NCBI RefSeq assembly: GCF_001640025.1
Contig: NC_031674.1
Location: 2,356,001 to 2,420,000, forward strand
Length of the DNA stretch: 64,000 nt
Source of the DNA: Sugiyamaella lignohabitans
Lineage: Eukaryota > Ascomycota > Dipodascomycetes > Dipodascales > Trichomonascaceae
Direction of reading: 5' to 3'
This document shows, in pieces, positions 20,640 to 30,296 of this stretch. How positions within the stretch are numbered: the first letter of the stretch is position 1; every line of letters starts with the position of its first letter. Both the position numbers and the translations under genes were made by a program. A model generated the notes under the pieces. It was not told the DNA's origin and searched no databases. It saw nothing but the letters and a program-made list of their open reading frames with translations.

Positions 20640-21320
20640 TTAGAGATGGCCAGGTTCCACCTGAGCTGGCCGAGCATGGACCATTTCAGCTGAAGCTGTA
20701 TGTACAGCATTTGGTGCAGTTACAGTTGCGTTCTGAGAAGCGGGCACTTGAGCTTTGTTAGCTCCACCCCCAAGCCAGTGATGCTTTTCCGATGTCGTAG
20801 ATTGTCCGTTTTTTTGCAGGTTTTCAAGACCCCTTTTCTTCAAGAACTTTTCCAACAGGGCTGAATTCCGTGTGTTCGATTTATATACCGCAGCTGCTAG
20901 GTCACCAGCAACAGGGACAAAACCAAGTCCGGCATCAGCAACTAAATTGGCCATCATTTTTGATCTTTCCCAGTTTGGTAAACCCCCATCAATCTTTTCA
21001 CATTTGTTTATCGTCTGAAGACCCAAATAAAGATTAATGGCCCATCCAATGAATGGGATAAGGCCAATCAAGACAGTAATACCACAGTTAAACCCACAAA
21101 GGTTGAATACAAGTTCATAATAGTATGCTCTGCGTTTCACAGCTTTTAGAACATTGATGTCGTTATTGGACAATCCTTTCGGAATTTCCTTCTTGACCTT
21201 TTTGCTTGTGACTTTGCCCTTTGTGTCAGTTTCTTCTACTATAAAATAATAGGGGTCTTCCGCTCCAAAAGCATGTTGTAATTCCTTTCCAACAAAATGG
21301 TTGATAAGTTTAGAAGTCAT
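20640..21320 (-). CDS. DUF4112-domain membrane protein
   Basis: A 226-residue protein of unknown function. Two hydrophobic segments, ITVLIGLIPFIGWAINLYL and MMANLVADAGLGFVPVAGDL, with IPFIG and VPVAGD signatures, mark the DUF4112 family, small fungal and bacterial membrane proteins of unknown role. The N-terminal third is charged (KVTSKKVKKE) and the C-terminus is disordered, rich in Ala, Pro and Asn. The ATG at 21320 is the first in frame. It lies directly downstream of the tRNA-Lys gene on the same strand. Confidence 0.75.
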   Translation of the reverse strand: MTSKLINHFVGKELQHAFGAEDPYYFIVEETDTKGKVTSKKVKKEIPKGLSNNDINVLKAVKRRAYYYELVFNLCGFNCGITVLIGLIPFIGWAINLYLGLQTINKCEKIDGGLPNWERSKMMANLVADAGLGFVPVAGDLAAAVYKSNTRNSALLEKFLKKRGLENLQKNGQSTTSEKHHWLGGGANKAQVPASQNATVTAPNAVHTASAEMVHARPAQVEPGHL

Positions 21321-21532
21321 TTCTATCGAGTTGTTTGCAAGTCGAGGCAATAGAATATTGTGTTTCTATAGTGAAACTGATGAACAAACAAGCCTCCCAT
21401 TTATATTTCGATCAGCCTCATCAAGGCGCTTTAGATTGCTAGACCGATGGGGCTTTATGCGTCTTGATCAACCAGGGTCTAGTGCCGATAATCCCACCGA
21501 GCTTAAACATATTTGCTGTGTAGAAAAAAGTA

Positions 21533-21631
21533 AGCCCTACGTGGGGGTCGAACCCACAACCTTGTGATGACTTTTATCTTCATACAGAAGTAAGTAAGAG
21601 TCACACGCTCTACCGATTGAGCTAGCAAGGC
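21533..21631 (-). tRNA. tRNA-Lys(CTT) with a 26-nt intron
   Basis: On the minus strand the sequence folds as a tRNA: acceptor GCCTTGC/GTAGGGC (two G-U pairs), D-stem GCTC/GAGC with loop AATCGGTA, anticodon stem TGTGA/TCACA, T-arm GTGGG-TTCGACC-CCCAC. The loop CTCTTA places anticodon CTT (decodes AAG). A 26-nt intron (21569-21594) follows position 37, the canonical site; it contains the small hairpin CTTC-TGTAT-GAAG. A run of six T (21524-21529 on the complementary strand) is the Pol III terminator. The A box (TAGCTCAATCGG) and B box (GGTTCGACCCC) are intact. Confidence 0.95.
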
Positions 21632-22116
21632 CAATTGTTGATTTTATCCAACTTTGTATACATTGCTACTGGATCACATTAGTAGTTTTAAAACTATATA
21701 TGGACAAATTATAACGATAAAGTTTCTATCAGCTTCATATTACTGTGAAATATCACTTCAGTTTCCTTGATAGTTCTCAAAAGGACTCAAATTTGGCTGA
21801 AAGTACTTTGAACTGCCAATATGGAGTGATGCAGGACGAAAGTTTGAGACTGCGGTTTTTTCCCCTGAAGGTTTACGACCCGGTAGCTAGACCGTCTTCC
21901 CGTGTACTGGCTGAAAATATCGAAAGTATTCTTGATATTCAAGGGGCTTTCAATGGCATCCAATATACTGCAATCAAAATAGCCAAAGTAAACAGCCTGC
22001 AATCATGTACATACGAGTTATCCTCCTGGTGACAGATAAATGATGGGCTTCGAAATTATTGAGTTGTATTAATTATGAATATAATATGACTTTAAACATG
22101 ATTCATCGGTTGATAT
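21632..22116. other. Intergenic region with an unassigned plus-strand reading frame
   Basis: Between the tRNA and the lactonase. A plus-strand frame is open from about 21730 to 22032; its first ATG is at 21829, giving 67 residues (starts MQDESLRLRFFPLKVYDP). It has no recognisable domain or clear promoter. It may be chance or a gene remnant; I do not call it a gene. Confidence 0.3.
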
Positions 22117-23250
22117 CTAGAGAGCCGTATTCAGAGCCCCGACAGCTGCAATGTTCGCTTCGTAAATCTTGTTCTCATTAAACAGAAACATCCTGCCCGG
22201 GTCGGTAAAACAGAAATTAGCAACTCCACCTTTGATCAAGATTTTTCCAATTAAAACTCCATCACAATTCCAGACGTGTATACCGTCTATACAACCGGCA
22301 TAGACATTACCTTTAGTATCACATTTTATGCCATCTGGAGCTCCACAATCAGCATACGCAAATACTCGTCTGTTCACAAGAGTATAAGGGGCACTTGTAA
22401 TGAGGGAGTGTGGTGATTTGACAATGTCAAATGCATAAATAGTTGCTGCTGCATCGTGAGACGTTCCACCTACTCCATTGTATATTTGGGTATCAGTTAT
22501 GTAACATGTTCTATTATCAAACGAAAATGATATTCCATTTGGTTTATGGATCCCGTCTGCAACAACTCTCACAGAACCATTTTTGGGGTCGAAACAGTAG
22601 ACTTGATTAGGTAGCATTTTTACAGATCGAAGACCCTGGACATGACCGTAATTAGGATCTGTGAACCAAACGGAGCCGTCCAAAGGGTATATTACAACGT
22701 CGTTAGGCGAATTGAATGGCCTTCCATAAAAATTATTAAGAAGTGGCTGCGAGCGATGTGATTCAAGTTCCATTAAGACCAAGCTTCCAGGGGTATCTCC
22801 CTGACCTTGACAGCATAGCAATACACCTCCTTTGTAATTCGTGGCACCATTAGGAGTTAAAATCTTAGGTAAAGTCCACATATTCTCCCATTCATAACAT
22901 CCGTTGTCTTTTTCCTTATCAATTAGTAGTCTAGATATTCTGATCTGTTTCTGTTTCCCTTCATTTTTATGCTGTTGGAATTGATTAGAGGTGAAGTAAA
23001 CCTCCCGTCTAGAAGGAATCCATACCCCTGCTTCGTGGGCAAACGGATAGCTATCCTCTTGTGCGACAACTCGAAGTGAAGGATTCTGGCCCAAGAGTTC
23101 AGTGAACTCTGCACTATAGGATACAAATGGCTTTTCTAAAGAAAGCTTAGTGAACGCCGGTGGATCAGCTCCACGATTTATAGAGCGCGGATCTACGACA
23201 GCATTTGAAACTGCATCAACATACAAGACATTCGGGAGTATTGGGGCCAT
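22117..23250 (-). CDS. SMP-30/gluconolactonase-family lactonase
   Basis: A six-bladed beta-propeller metal hydrolase of 377 residues. Members hydrolyse sugar lactones (gluconolactone, arabinonolactone and others). Metal and catalytic positions are visible: HEAGVW (Glu ligand), FNSPNDVV (Asn/Asp), DGIHKPNGISFSFD (Asn) and GAPDGIKCD (catalytic Asp). YITDTQIYNG and GNVYAGCIDGIHVW are typical blade strands. No signal peptide is evident, so it is probably cytosolic. The exact lactone cannot be told. An L-arabinitol dehydrogenase lies 5 kb away, but the two are not adjacent. ATG at 23250. Confidence 0.88.
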   Translation of the reverse strand: MAPILPNVLYVDAVSNAVVDPRSINRGADPPAFTKLSLEKPFVSYSAEFTELLGQNPSLRVVAQEDSYPFAHEAGVWIPSRREVYFTSNQFQQHKNEGKQKQIRISRLLIDKEKDNGCYEWENMWTLPKILTPNGATNYKGGVLLCCQGQGDTPGSLVLMELESHRSQPLLNNFYGRPFNSPNDVVIYPLDGSVWFTDPNYGHVQGLRSVKMLPNQVYCFDPKNGSVRVVADGIHKPNGISFSFDNRTCYITDTQIYNGVGGTSHDAAATIYAFDIVKSPHSLITSAPYTLVNRRVFAYADCGAPDGIKCDTKGNVYAGCIDGIHVWNCDGVLIGKILIKGGVANFCFTDPGRMFLFNENKIYEANIAAVGALNTAL

Positions 23251-24607
23251 CCTTGAGAATATAGCTCACGGTTGCAGATGCTAGTATCATACCCACATTC
23301 TAAACGTGTCATAGATTGTTTTTTTATATTATAGGACAGATGGGCAGCAATTTAGATTGCTACCATTCAATCACCTAAGTGTGCATTTAGATGCAGGGAC
23401 AAATATGTGTTTATGCATGCGTCGAGTAGTACAGTGATTTTTCGGGACAAATGAGGGCTAAAACCTCTACCAAACTCATCATCTCAAGTTTCCGCGTGAT
23501 ACTTTCCGGCCCAGAAGCTTGACTGGTTTTGAGTTTAAACGCTTTGAATAAGGATGCTAATCTTAAGAAAGTTTGATTAGCCCCACTCTAAGCTTGAAAG
23601 ATACGCAACGAGATTCAACGATAGCTTTTAGTCCAAATCAACTACCAATAACTGAGCACATATCTCAATTAGATATAATTGCCAACTACACTGGCTTATG
23701 CAGCAGGACAGGTATCCTTTGTAAGACTCCGACCAATGTGGGCCTCAATGAGTTTCCTTTTTCAGTATCCTCTTATCCTGCTTTGTGCGTGGCTGTATAT
23801 CGTTTCTATAAAAACGTGTCTTGTCTTGGCTTGACAGGTAGGAGCATACGTTTCCATGTCCTTATCGAAACTAGCCTTGCATGAAATTGTTTTAGGAATG
23901 TCAGATTTATCCGTAGTTCGAATTATCTCATGCTAGCCACTGATATGTTTGGGAATAGATCGCCCAGGGTTGGTTGATCACCGCCATACGACCTATTTTT
24001 GTTGGGATGCTGACCCACTAAAAACTGAGCAGTTCGCTTGGCACTTTGGGCAGCAAACACGGGTTGTCTAGTTCTCTGGATGGTATTAACTTTTTAAATA
24101 GTGCTGACAAGACAGAAAGTTGGTTTAAAATAGTGATCGCACTTCATGTGTTAAAGTCAGGAGTTAAATGTGTGCCTTATCTTGTTCACATCGCTATCTA
24201 CCGTTCTCGTATGACTGCAGCGCGTTATATGTCGATCATGCATCTCAAGTAGTATATCTAAGATTAGCTCATGGCGTTTTAAACAACATGCTTTTTTTCG
24301 CCTGAATGATACATACTTATAAGGGTTAATAGGGAACTCACAAATTCCTACTAGATAGCTCTTGTTAGGAACAGTTGTATTGTGCTAAAATGGTTAGCTT
24401 CATTCAGCCCCTTCGTTCCTAGTGCTGTTAGTTATAACACAGTGCTTCTTTCTATTTTTAAATGAGCAGATGCCCAATTTCAGCTTCATAAGATAATTCT
24501 CTAAAAACTCATCGAGCCTGGGTTCTAAATCACTCTTTAAAGGAACACGCATTCGTTTCAGCAAACCGATTTTCTTGAACTCTTGTTTAGTTATTAGTGA
24601 CTCCAAC
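23251..24607. other. Long gene-less stretch upstream of the mannosyltransferase
   Basis: About 1.36 kb. A plus-strand frame at 23573-23884 is open for 103 codons but has no ATG at its head; another at 24046-24252 likewise starts without ATG. A minus-strand frame (24400-24657) runs antisense over the mannosyltransferase start. I cannot assign any. The stretch must contain the lactonase promoter and the mannosyltransferase promoter; it may also hold relics. Confidence 0.4.
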
Positions 24608-26374
24608 ATGTTCAACGCGAGAAAAGCGCTCCGTTCCACATATTCATCAATAGTCATTGTTGGCCTATTCTTTGTGGCTGCCAGCCTATGGGACTTTCAC
24701 AGCAAAAGGCATTCCATGGACTGCTGGACAGGCCAAGCCATCATCGAAAAGTCACAAAATCAGCCTGCCTTCCTTATCGAAACGCCTGACAACTTTATTC
24801 AGAAACCATTGAGTCGACAAAAAACAGGATACGATGAAGGAAGTAGATATCAGGCTTCTCATGCTTCACCTCCTGTTATGCTAACAACCATATCATCAAA
24901 TGATGCTGTGCACTCAACGTCTAGTTTAACACCGCCTAGGCAAACTCAAAAGGCATCTCAAAGTTTCGTCGATCCTCTTGATGTTGGTAATCGTATCTAT
25001 CATATCCGCTCACTAATTCCGCTGTTTGAAAATTACCGACCAATAATTGAGCCTCTTGGGAAATACAAAAATAACACGAAAGCACCGGAAAAGGCACACG
25101 ACCAGAAGTTCCCTATATTTACCAAAGAAGAATTGCGAAACTACCTTGAAGTACCCGAGTCTGCAAAATATAACCTCACCAAATCTCACAAGGATACTGT
25201 GGACCATTTGCCATCTTCTTATCCAGGTGGCATATTTAAAGGCAAAGGTGTGGTTTTTACATCAGGTGGGAAATATTTACCTATAATGGTGACATCGTTG
25301 AGAATGCTTCGACGGGTTTCACCACTCATCCCAGTGGAGGTATTCTTAGGTAGTAAAGACGAATATGAGCCCGAGGTCTGTGATAAGCTGTTTCCAAGAC
25401 TAGGTGCTAAATGTATTGTATTGGAAGATGTATACGGGGTAGAATTTTTTAATTCATTCGATATACAATCTTATCAGTTGAAATCGCTGGCGATCTTGGC
25501 GTCCTCTTTTGAAGATGTTATTTTCATTGATGCTGATAACCTTCCACTTCGTGATGTGGAGGAGTCACTCTATCAAGAACCATATTTAAGCACAGGCTAC
25601 ATTATCTGGCCAGATTACTGGTATAGAACCACATCCACCCATTATTATGACATTGCCGGTATCATACTGGGTGAACGTGTACGAGGAGATTTGACAGTAA
25701 CAAATCCTGGCGAGATTCCACAAGCCGACTTGAAGAACGCAATCCCGAATAAAAGCTCAGAATCAGGCCAGATAATGATATCCAAGTCCAAGCATTACAG
25801 AAGCCTCTTGCTGACAGTCTATTACAATATCAATGGATACACAGCTTACTATAAGCTATTCAGTCAAGGAAGTGGCGGTGAGGGTGACAAGGAGACATTT
25901 ATTGCAGCAGCACTTGCTTTGGAAGAGCCGGTATACCAAGTCAAGACTGATCTCAGGCCCGCTGGAAGATTCACGCCAGATGGTTTTCGAGGTTCCGCTA
26001 TGCTTCAGGCAGTCCCATACGACGACTATGAAAAGCACGTTCTTAAGACCTGGCCAGAAAATGAACGACCACGTATACTTTTTGTTCACTTCAACATGTT
26101 TAAACTTAATTTACGGCTATTACTCGAAGGAGAACCAGATCATTATACCACAGACGAAAACCGAGTCAGATACTGTGGCAAGCCTTCAGATAACACAGAA
26201 ATCTTCGACTATCAAGATATTGAATATTACATGTGGAGGGAGGTCACATGGGCAGCATGTGATATGCCTAAGTTGGGAATCAATTTCAAAGATTGGAAGA
26301 AGTCTGATATGAATGAGATGTGTACAAAAGCTAAAGAGCATCTACAGTGGCTGGTAAAGACGCATAGTTCATAA
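24608..26374 (+). CDS. Golgi alpha-mannosyltransferase, Mnn2/Mnn5 type (GT71)
   Basis: A 588-residue type II membrane protein that would add alpha-1,2-mannose branches to cell-wall mannan in the Golgi. A short cytosolic tail and one membrane anchor (IVIVGLFFVAASLW) open the protein, followed by a stem rich in Ser, Thr and Pro. The catalytic domain starts near residue 210 (GVVFTSGGKYLPIMVTSL) and contains the DxD motif in DVIFIDADNLPL, then the YIIWPDYWYRTT and ESGQIMISKSKH blocks typical of the family. Mnn1-type alpha-1,3 transferases belong to the same class, but the GGKYL and WPDYW blocks favour Mnn2/Mnn5. The ATG at 24608 is the first in frame. Confidence 0.88.
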   Translation: MFNARKALRSTYSSIVIVGLFFVAASLWDFHSKRHSMDCWTGQAIIEKSQNQPAFLIETPDNFIQKPLSRQKTGYDEGSRYQASHASPPVMLTTISSNDAVHSTSSLTPPRQTQKASQSFVDPLDVGNRIYHIRSLIPLFENYRPIIEPLGKYKNNTKAPEKAHDQKFPIFTKEELRNYLEVPESAKYNLTKSHKDTVDHLPSSYPGGIFKGKGVVFTSGGKYLPIMVTSLRMLRRVSPLIPVEVFLGSKDEYEPEVCDKLFPRLGAKCIVLEDVYGVEFFNSFDIQSYQLKSLAILASSFEDVIFIDADNLPLRDVEESLYQEPYLSTGYIIWPDYWYRTTSTHYYDIAGIILGERVRGDLTVTNPGEIPQADLKNAIPNKSSESGQIMISKSKHYRSLLLTVYYNINGYTAYYKLFSQGSGGEGDKETFIAAALALEEPVYQVKTDLRPAGRFTPDGFRGSAMLQAVPYDDYEKHVLKTWPENERPRILFVHFNMFKLNLRLLLEGEPDHYTTDENRVRYCGKPSDNTEIFDYQDIEYYMWREVTWAACDMPKLGINFKDWKKSDMNEMCTKAKEHLQWLVKTHSS

Positions 26375-26882
26375 CTTCGCCCATATATATCGAATTACAC
26401 AAGATTACCTTGAGATACCCAAACTTATTATGGCCCCGAATATAGGAACACTAATAAAATATTAGCTACAATCAATGTCAGAACCACAGTGTCCTCGTCC
26501 TTCTGATGAACCCCGTCTATATCCGTTAGCACCTATTCGGAATACCGCATGCGTCCATACGGGAAGAATTGGTTATCAGATTCCAGTTCCGAGTAAGTTG
26601 CATAATGGATATAGATGACGAGGTTGTTGAATTAAATCACCATCTATAGTGTGTTTACCGTCCCGATGCGCGTTCAAGTTAAACGTTAAATTAGACGTCT
26701 GGCGATCTGCTGTAACGTTACATCTCAGACTCTTTACCGCTCTACCCCACTATAATCTTCCGGCTGTCACCGTGCATATGTCGCATTGATACCTGCATTT
26801 TGGACACATAAATATCAGTAGTCTGTCTCTGATTCTTGGGACAGAATCATCAATCAAAATAAAATAAGTAACAGTTAATAGG
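26375..26882. other. Intergenic region with a weak small-gene candidate
   Basis: It holds the end of the mannosyltransferase transcript and the promoter of the PhyH-like gene. An ATG frame at 26475-26618 encodes 47 residues (starts MSEPQCPRPSDEPRLYPLAP) and contains a GTAAGT at 26593. Splicing to a TAG at 26647-26649 would extend it to about 84 residues, but no CTAAC branch site is present, unlike the other introns here. I do not call it a gene. Confidence 0.3.
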
Positions 26883-27831
26883 ATGCCGGAACCCTTGCCT
26901 CATAGATACCATGATCAAGTCGAAAGAGATGGATTTGTAGTCATCCGCAATTTTTTATCTCCTGAGGAGATTGAAGAGTATAAAGCAGCATCGGAGAAGG
27001 CTATCCAAATCGCTCGCGAGGGGAAATGGCCTGCTGTGCGTACCAGAGGTAAGTCATTGTGTAGGATCAAACTTACACAGACCATACTCCAAAGCCGAAC
27101 TAACCCAAGTGATAGGCAAGCAATTCCCTCCCTGGCCCGAAAATTTCAGTCCTGATATTTGGGGATTGTCTGGTTTGCTTCATCCAGACTGGGACCCTGA
27201 GTTGGCAGAAAAGTTCCAAAAGTTTTATGCCAATGAAAAACTTCTTGATGCTGCATCTGATATTCTCCAAACGCCTCGTGAGAATTTGGCCATGGAACTT
27301 CTCAACATGCTTATCAACCCCCTGACAGATTTTTCCCTGGAATGGCACAGGGATGATGTAAAGGCAGAAGCCTCTGCTGAAGAAGAACTTGAAAAGTTGA
27401 AGATCCCAGATGGCGGTACTCAGTTTAATCTCGCTTTGTGTGAAGATTCTTGTCTTATAGTAGTGCCTAAGACCCACAAGAGAGCTCGAAATGATGAAGA
27501 ACGACGGATAACAACTACCGACGAAAGGAAAGGGGTGATTGAAGGGGAGCTACTTGTAGAATTGGGCCCGGGAGACTGCGTGTTCTACAATAACAACATC
27601 CTACACCGAGCCACATACAATTCCAAAATCAAGAGAATCACCCTTCATGGGTCTTATGGCCATGCTATCAATGGCAAGGCAAGGGCACAGAATATCCTTC
27701 AATTTGGACAGGCCGAATGGCTTCCCAGATTTCAACCCAAAGATCCCAATCTTCAATCACTTCGGTCTCACTTACAGGTCTTGATTGATGAAAATAAAGG
27801 CAAAGACCTTAAGTATTCTTTAGACGGTTGA
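26883..27831 (+). CDS. Phytanoyl-CoA dioxygenase (PhyH)-family oxygenase, spliced
   Basis: A predicted Fe(II)/2-oxoglutarate-dependent oxygenase of 293 residues. The gene is join(26883..27048, 27116..27831). The 67-nt intron has a GTAAGT donor, an aactaac branch site and a TAG acceptor and splits a Gly codon. The N-terminus DQVERDGFVVIRNFLSPEEI is the classic PhyH opening. The iron site is EWHRDD with the distal His in NNNILHRAT, and KIKRITLHGSY supplies the 2-oxoglutarate Arg. The substrate is unknown: such proteins hydroxylate fatty acyl-CoAs, secondary metabolites and others. No peroxisomal tail is present. It is convergent with the arabinitol dehydrogenase, 59 bp between stops. Confidence 0.88.
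27049..27115 (+). other. Spliceosomal intron in the PhyH-family gene
   Basis: A 67-nt phase-1 intron with GTAAGT donor, gaactaac branch site and TAG acceptor. It joins the two overlapping reading frames into one PhyH protein. Confidence 0.88.
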
Positions 27832-27890
27832 TAGTTACATTATTACAGCTATATGTATGGCAGGACCAAGTATAACCATATTACCAATTA

Positions 27891-28982
27891 CTATTCATCA
27901 AAAATCATCACCTTAACAGCGCCGCTGGAGATATCAGCTGATGTCTCAAATGCTTTGACACTTTCCTCTAAAGCAAATCTATGTGTTATTAGGGGGTTCA
28001 GGTTGAGGAGTCCATCGTTAACCAACCTAATGGCCTTGGGCCAAGTGTTGGCATATCTATATTGCAACTTAACGGTGATTTCGTTAACTGACAAATGCAT
28101 GAACGGCATATTCTGGAACTCATGGCCCACTCCGATAATATGGATCAGGCCTCCAAATTGAAGAGAGTATATTCCAGCGGCAATACTGGATTCAACGCCT
28201 GTACATTCTATACACACTCGAGGTTTGATACCTCCAGCTGCTGCAATGATGTCTTCGGCAACCACGGAAGGCTCAATGCCTCGCTTTACGAGTACTGTAC
28301 GAACTCCTGGAACAAGCTTTTTTGCAAAATCTAATCTTCCCTGGTCAATATCAGTGATGACTAGAGGAGCAGCCCCAGCGGCTCTGGCAAGAGCAGCTGA
28401 CACCACGCCAATGGGCCCGGCACCACAAATCACAACAGGATCAGCTAGCTTGACCCCAGATTGTTCAATTCCTGCGATACCGACACTAATTGGTTCAAGA
28501 AGAGCACCATTTTCAAATGACATGTCTCCTATTTTATGACAATACCTTGCAGGGTGCAGTAAATACCTTCTCAATAATCCCGGTACGGGTGGAGTAGACT
28601 TGAACTGCACATCCGGACAGCCATTGTACTTGCCACTCAAGCATAAATCACAATTCTGACATGGCACACCTGGCTCAACCGCAACTCTATCACCGACTGT
28701 AAATTGGTCTTCAACCGAAGGATGTACTTTAATAATCACTCCAGAGGATTCATGTCCTAGAATATGCTCCTCTCTTACTACCATTGTCTTGCCTATTCTA
28801 CCTTCCTTCTGAAAGTGAATGTCTGAACCGCAAATACCGGTAGCCTTAATTTGAACGACGACCTCACCGGGACCAGGCTTAAGATTGTCAGTGCTGGGTT
28901 CACAGTCTGCAATATACAAACCATGACTAGGATTGGTGAAAACACCAATATTGGGTTTAAGAACAGTAGCTGCACTGGCCAT
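27891..28982 (-). CDS. LAD: L-arabinitol 4-dehydrogenase (zinc MDR family)
   Basis: An NAD-linked zinc alcohol dehydrogenase of 363 residues that would oxidise L-arabinitol to L-xylulose in the fungal L-arabinose pathway. Catalytic zinc ligands are Cys51 (GICGSDIHF), His77 and Glu78 (GHESSG). Structural zinc cysteines are 108, 111, 114 and 122. The cofactor fold has CGAGPIGVV followed by ITDIDQGRLDFAKKL; Asp at the end of the strand indicates NAD. The C-terminal LQYRYANTWPKAIRLV closely matches the QYRYCNTWPRAIRLV block I recall from fungal arabinitol dehydrogenases and separates it from plain xylitol or sorbitol dehydrogenase, which remain possible. Its promoter has two GTGGGG sites. Confidence 0.88.
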   Translation of the reverse strand: MASAATVLKPNIGVFTNPSHGLYIADCEPSTDNLKPGPGEVVVQIKATGICGSDIHFQKEGRIGKTMVVREEHILGHESSGVIIKVHPSVEDQFTVGDRVAVEPGVPCQNCDLCLSGKYNGCPDVQFKSTPPVPGLLRRYLLHPARYCHKIGDMSFENGALLEPISVGIAGIEQSGVKLADPVVICGAGPIGVVSAALARAAGAAPLVITDIDQGRLDFAKKLVPGVRTVLVKRGIEPSVVAEDIIAAAGGIKPRVCIECTGVESSIAAGIYSLQFGGLIHIIGVGHEFQNMPFMHLSVNEITVKLQYRYANTWPKAIRLVNDGLLNLNPLITHRFALEESVKAFETSADISSGAVKVMIFDE

Positions 28983-29889
28983 TTTCCAATTGATTATTTG
29001 AGGTCTTTTGTGGACAGTTTGAAGTTAAAGGGTAGGTGTACAATTTATAGAGAACAGATCGGTTTACTATTCTCACTTCGGATATCCCAGAACGGTATTC
29101 GACCCGGATATTTTTAACCTTAGCCACGCGGAAAAATGTACGTGGGGTATGTGGGGAACGGGAAAATGGATGCTAACGGTCCATGCAGTAAAAAAGCCGA
29201 CTATCGGCAATATGAACGATGGTTAAACGCAGCCGACACAAAAATATTCAGCATTTTCAATTATCAAATCCAATAAAAACCGATGGACCACGAACGAAGT
29301 ATTGAGAACGTGACTTCGGTCAAATACGTCCTTTGATCTAAAGTAGATGATTGCCGGATATTATAGGATATTTAGGCGTGCCTAATGCAAGATGATGTGA
29401 GGTAGGTGTTAGGGTTAAGCAGGTTCCAGGGGTAGGTACATGGCTAAAGATTACCGTGCCTACCCATCTAGTCAAGACGCATGACATAAGTCGGTCAGAA
29501 ACTCAAAAATTAAGATAAGATGAGGGATCCTTTATGGTCTAATTACCCAACTATTACCGTAAGATATATTTAGCCTTGTGATATGTTAAATAGACGCCAG
29601 GTCGTTGAAATTCTCCTATAGTGTCTCAACATCCCATCTATTAATTGGCATCTTCCTGAGCAAACATCATTTATGAAACAAACTCACAAAGAGCTGGTGG
29701 GTGATAAGAAGAAAAAGCCGTACTGTAATCTGTTTTAAATAAGATACATTGAATCTTAATTCAGGAAATAGAGTTAAATTGGCGTAACACATGGATGTTA
29801 TAATCTATAACAACTCGAGTATATATACTATAGGTTTGCTGGGGCAAAATGATATACACGGATATTATTAAACTTCTCATTCACTCCTT
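28983..29889. other. Intergenic region: LAD promoter and leader of the small spliced gene
   Basis: A 907-bp divergent spacer. Near LAD it holds two GTGGGG sites (29142-29147, 29151-29156) and one GCGGAA (29128-29133). No other gene is visible. Confidence 0.5.
29142..29156. promoter_or_regulatory. Paired CreA/Mig1-type sites upstream of LAD
   Basis: Two GTGGGG hexamers (29142-29147 and 29151-29156) spaced by 3 bp lie about 160-175 bp upstream of the LAD start. They fit the SYGGRG consensus of the fungal carbon-catabolite repressor CreA/Mig1. Glucose repression of an arabinose gene is expected biology; binding itself is inference. Confidence 0.45.
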
Positions 29890-30206
29890 ATGACAACAAT
29901 CCAATCTTTTAGTACAATACCAGCTGAAGCTACCAGAGAAAGCTATCTGGAAATAGAGCCGTCTGAGAGTGCTCTATATTTGCACGCTCCTGGCTCCGAC
30001 GGCAACGAATATCTGGACACAATTATCTCGCTCCTCTTGAGTAAGTTGAAGAACTGACATCCCATTATGATATGTAGTCATTTGCTAACAGAATAGCCCC
30101 TATTCTTGATATCACAAACACCGTCAAATACCAAGCTCTGATATTCTTCAGTGACTCTGACCGGCAGCCCTTACTAAAAGGGTCAGAGATCCCAAAATAT
30201 GGTTGA
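29890..30206 (+). CDS. Small spliced gene of unknown function
   Basis: A candidate gene join(29890..30040, 30097..30206) encoding 86 residues. Exon 1 is open from an ATG for 50 codons and ends at an exact GTAAGT donor. The 56-nt intron has a gctaac branch site and TAG acceptor, as in other introns here. The phase-1 junction keeps the frame open to a TGA at 30204. The product is acidic in its first half (YLEIEPSESALYLHAPGSD), then has a hydrophobic stretch crossing the junction (TIISLLLTPILDITN) and a polar tail. I recognise no family. A small soluble or membrane-associated protein is possible. It is convergent with the HsbA-like gene. Confidence 0.6.
30041..30096 (+). other. Predicted intron of the small unknown gene
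   Basis: A 56-nt intron with GTAAGT donor, gctaac branch site 8 nt before the acceptor, and TAG. It has the same anatomy as the introns in BUR6, OPT and HGD. Confidence 0.6.
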
Positions 30207-30296
30207 ACAATACTGCAAGTCAGCAATCAGGAAAATAATTTATAAGAAGGTTACAGAAAAATAAAAAGAGAAATGTACACAACAAAAGTTATAAGA

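Noticed and set aside
24400..24657. 85-codon minus-strand frame over the mannosyltransferase start
   Set aside because: It is antisense to the coding start and leader of a well-supported gene, has no domain, and its stop side has no distinctive context.
27891..28982. Calling the zinc dehydrogenase a xylitol dehydrogenase (XYL2)
   Set aside because: The C-terminal QYRYANTWPKAIRLV block and IPFM-like segment fit arabinitol 4-dehydrogenase better.
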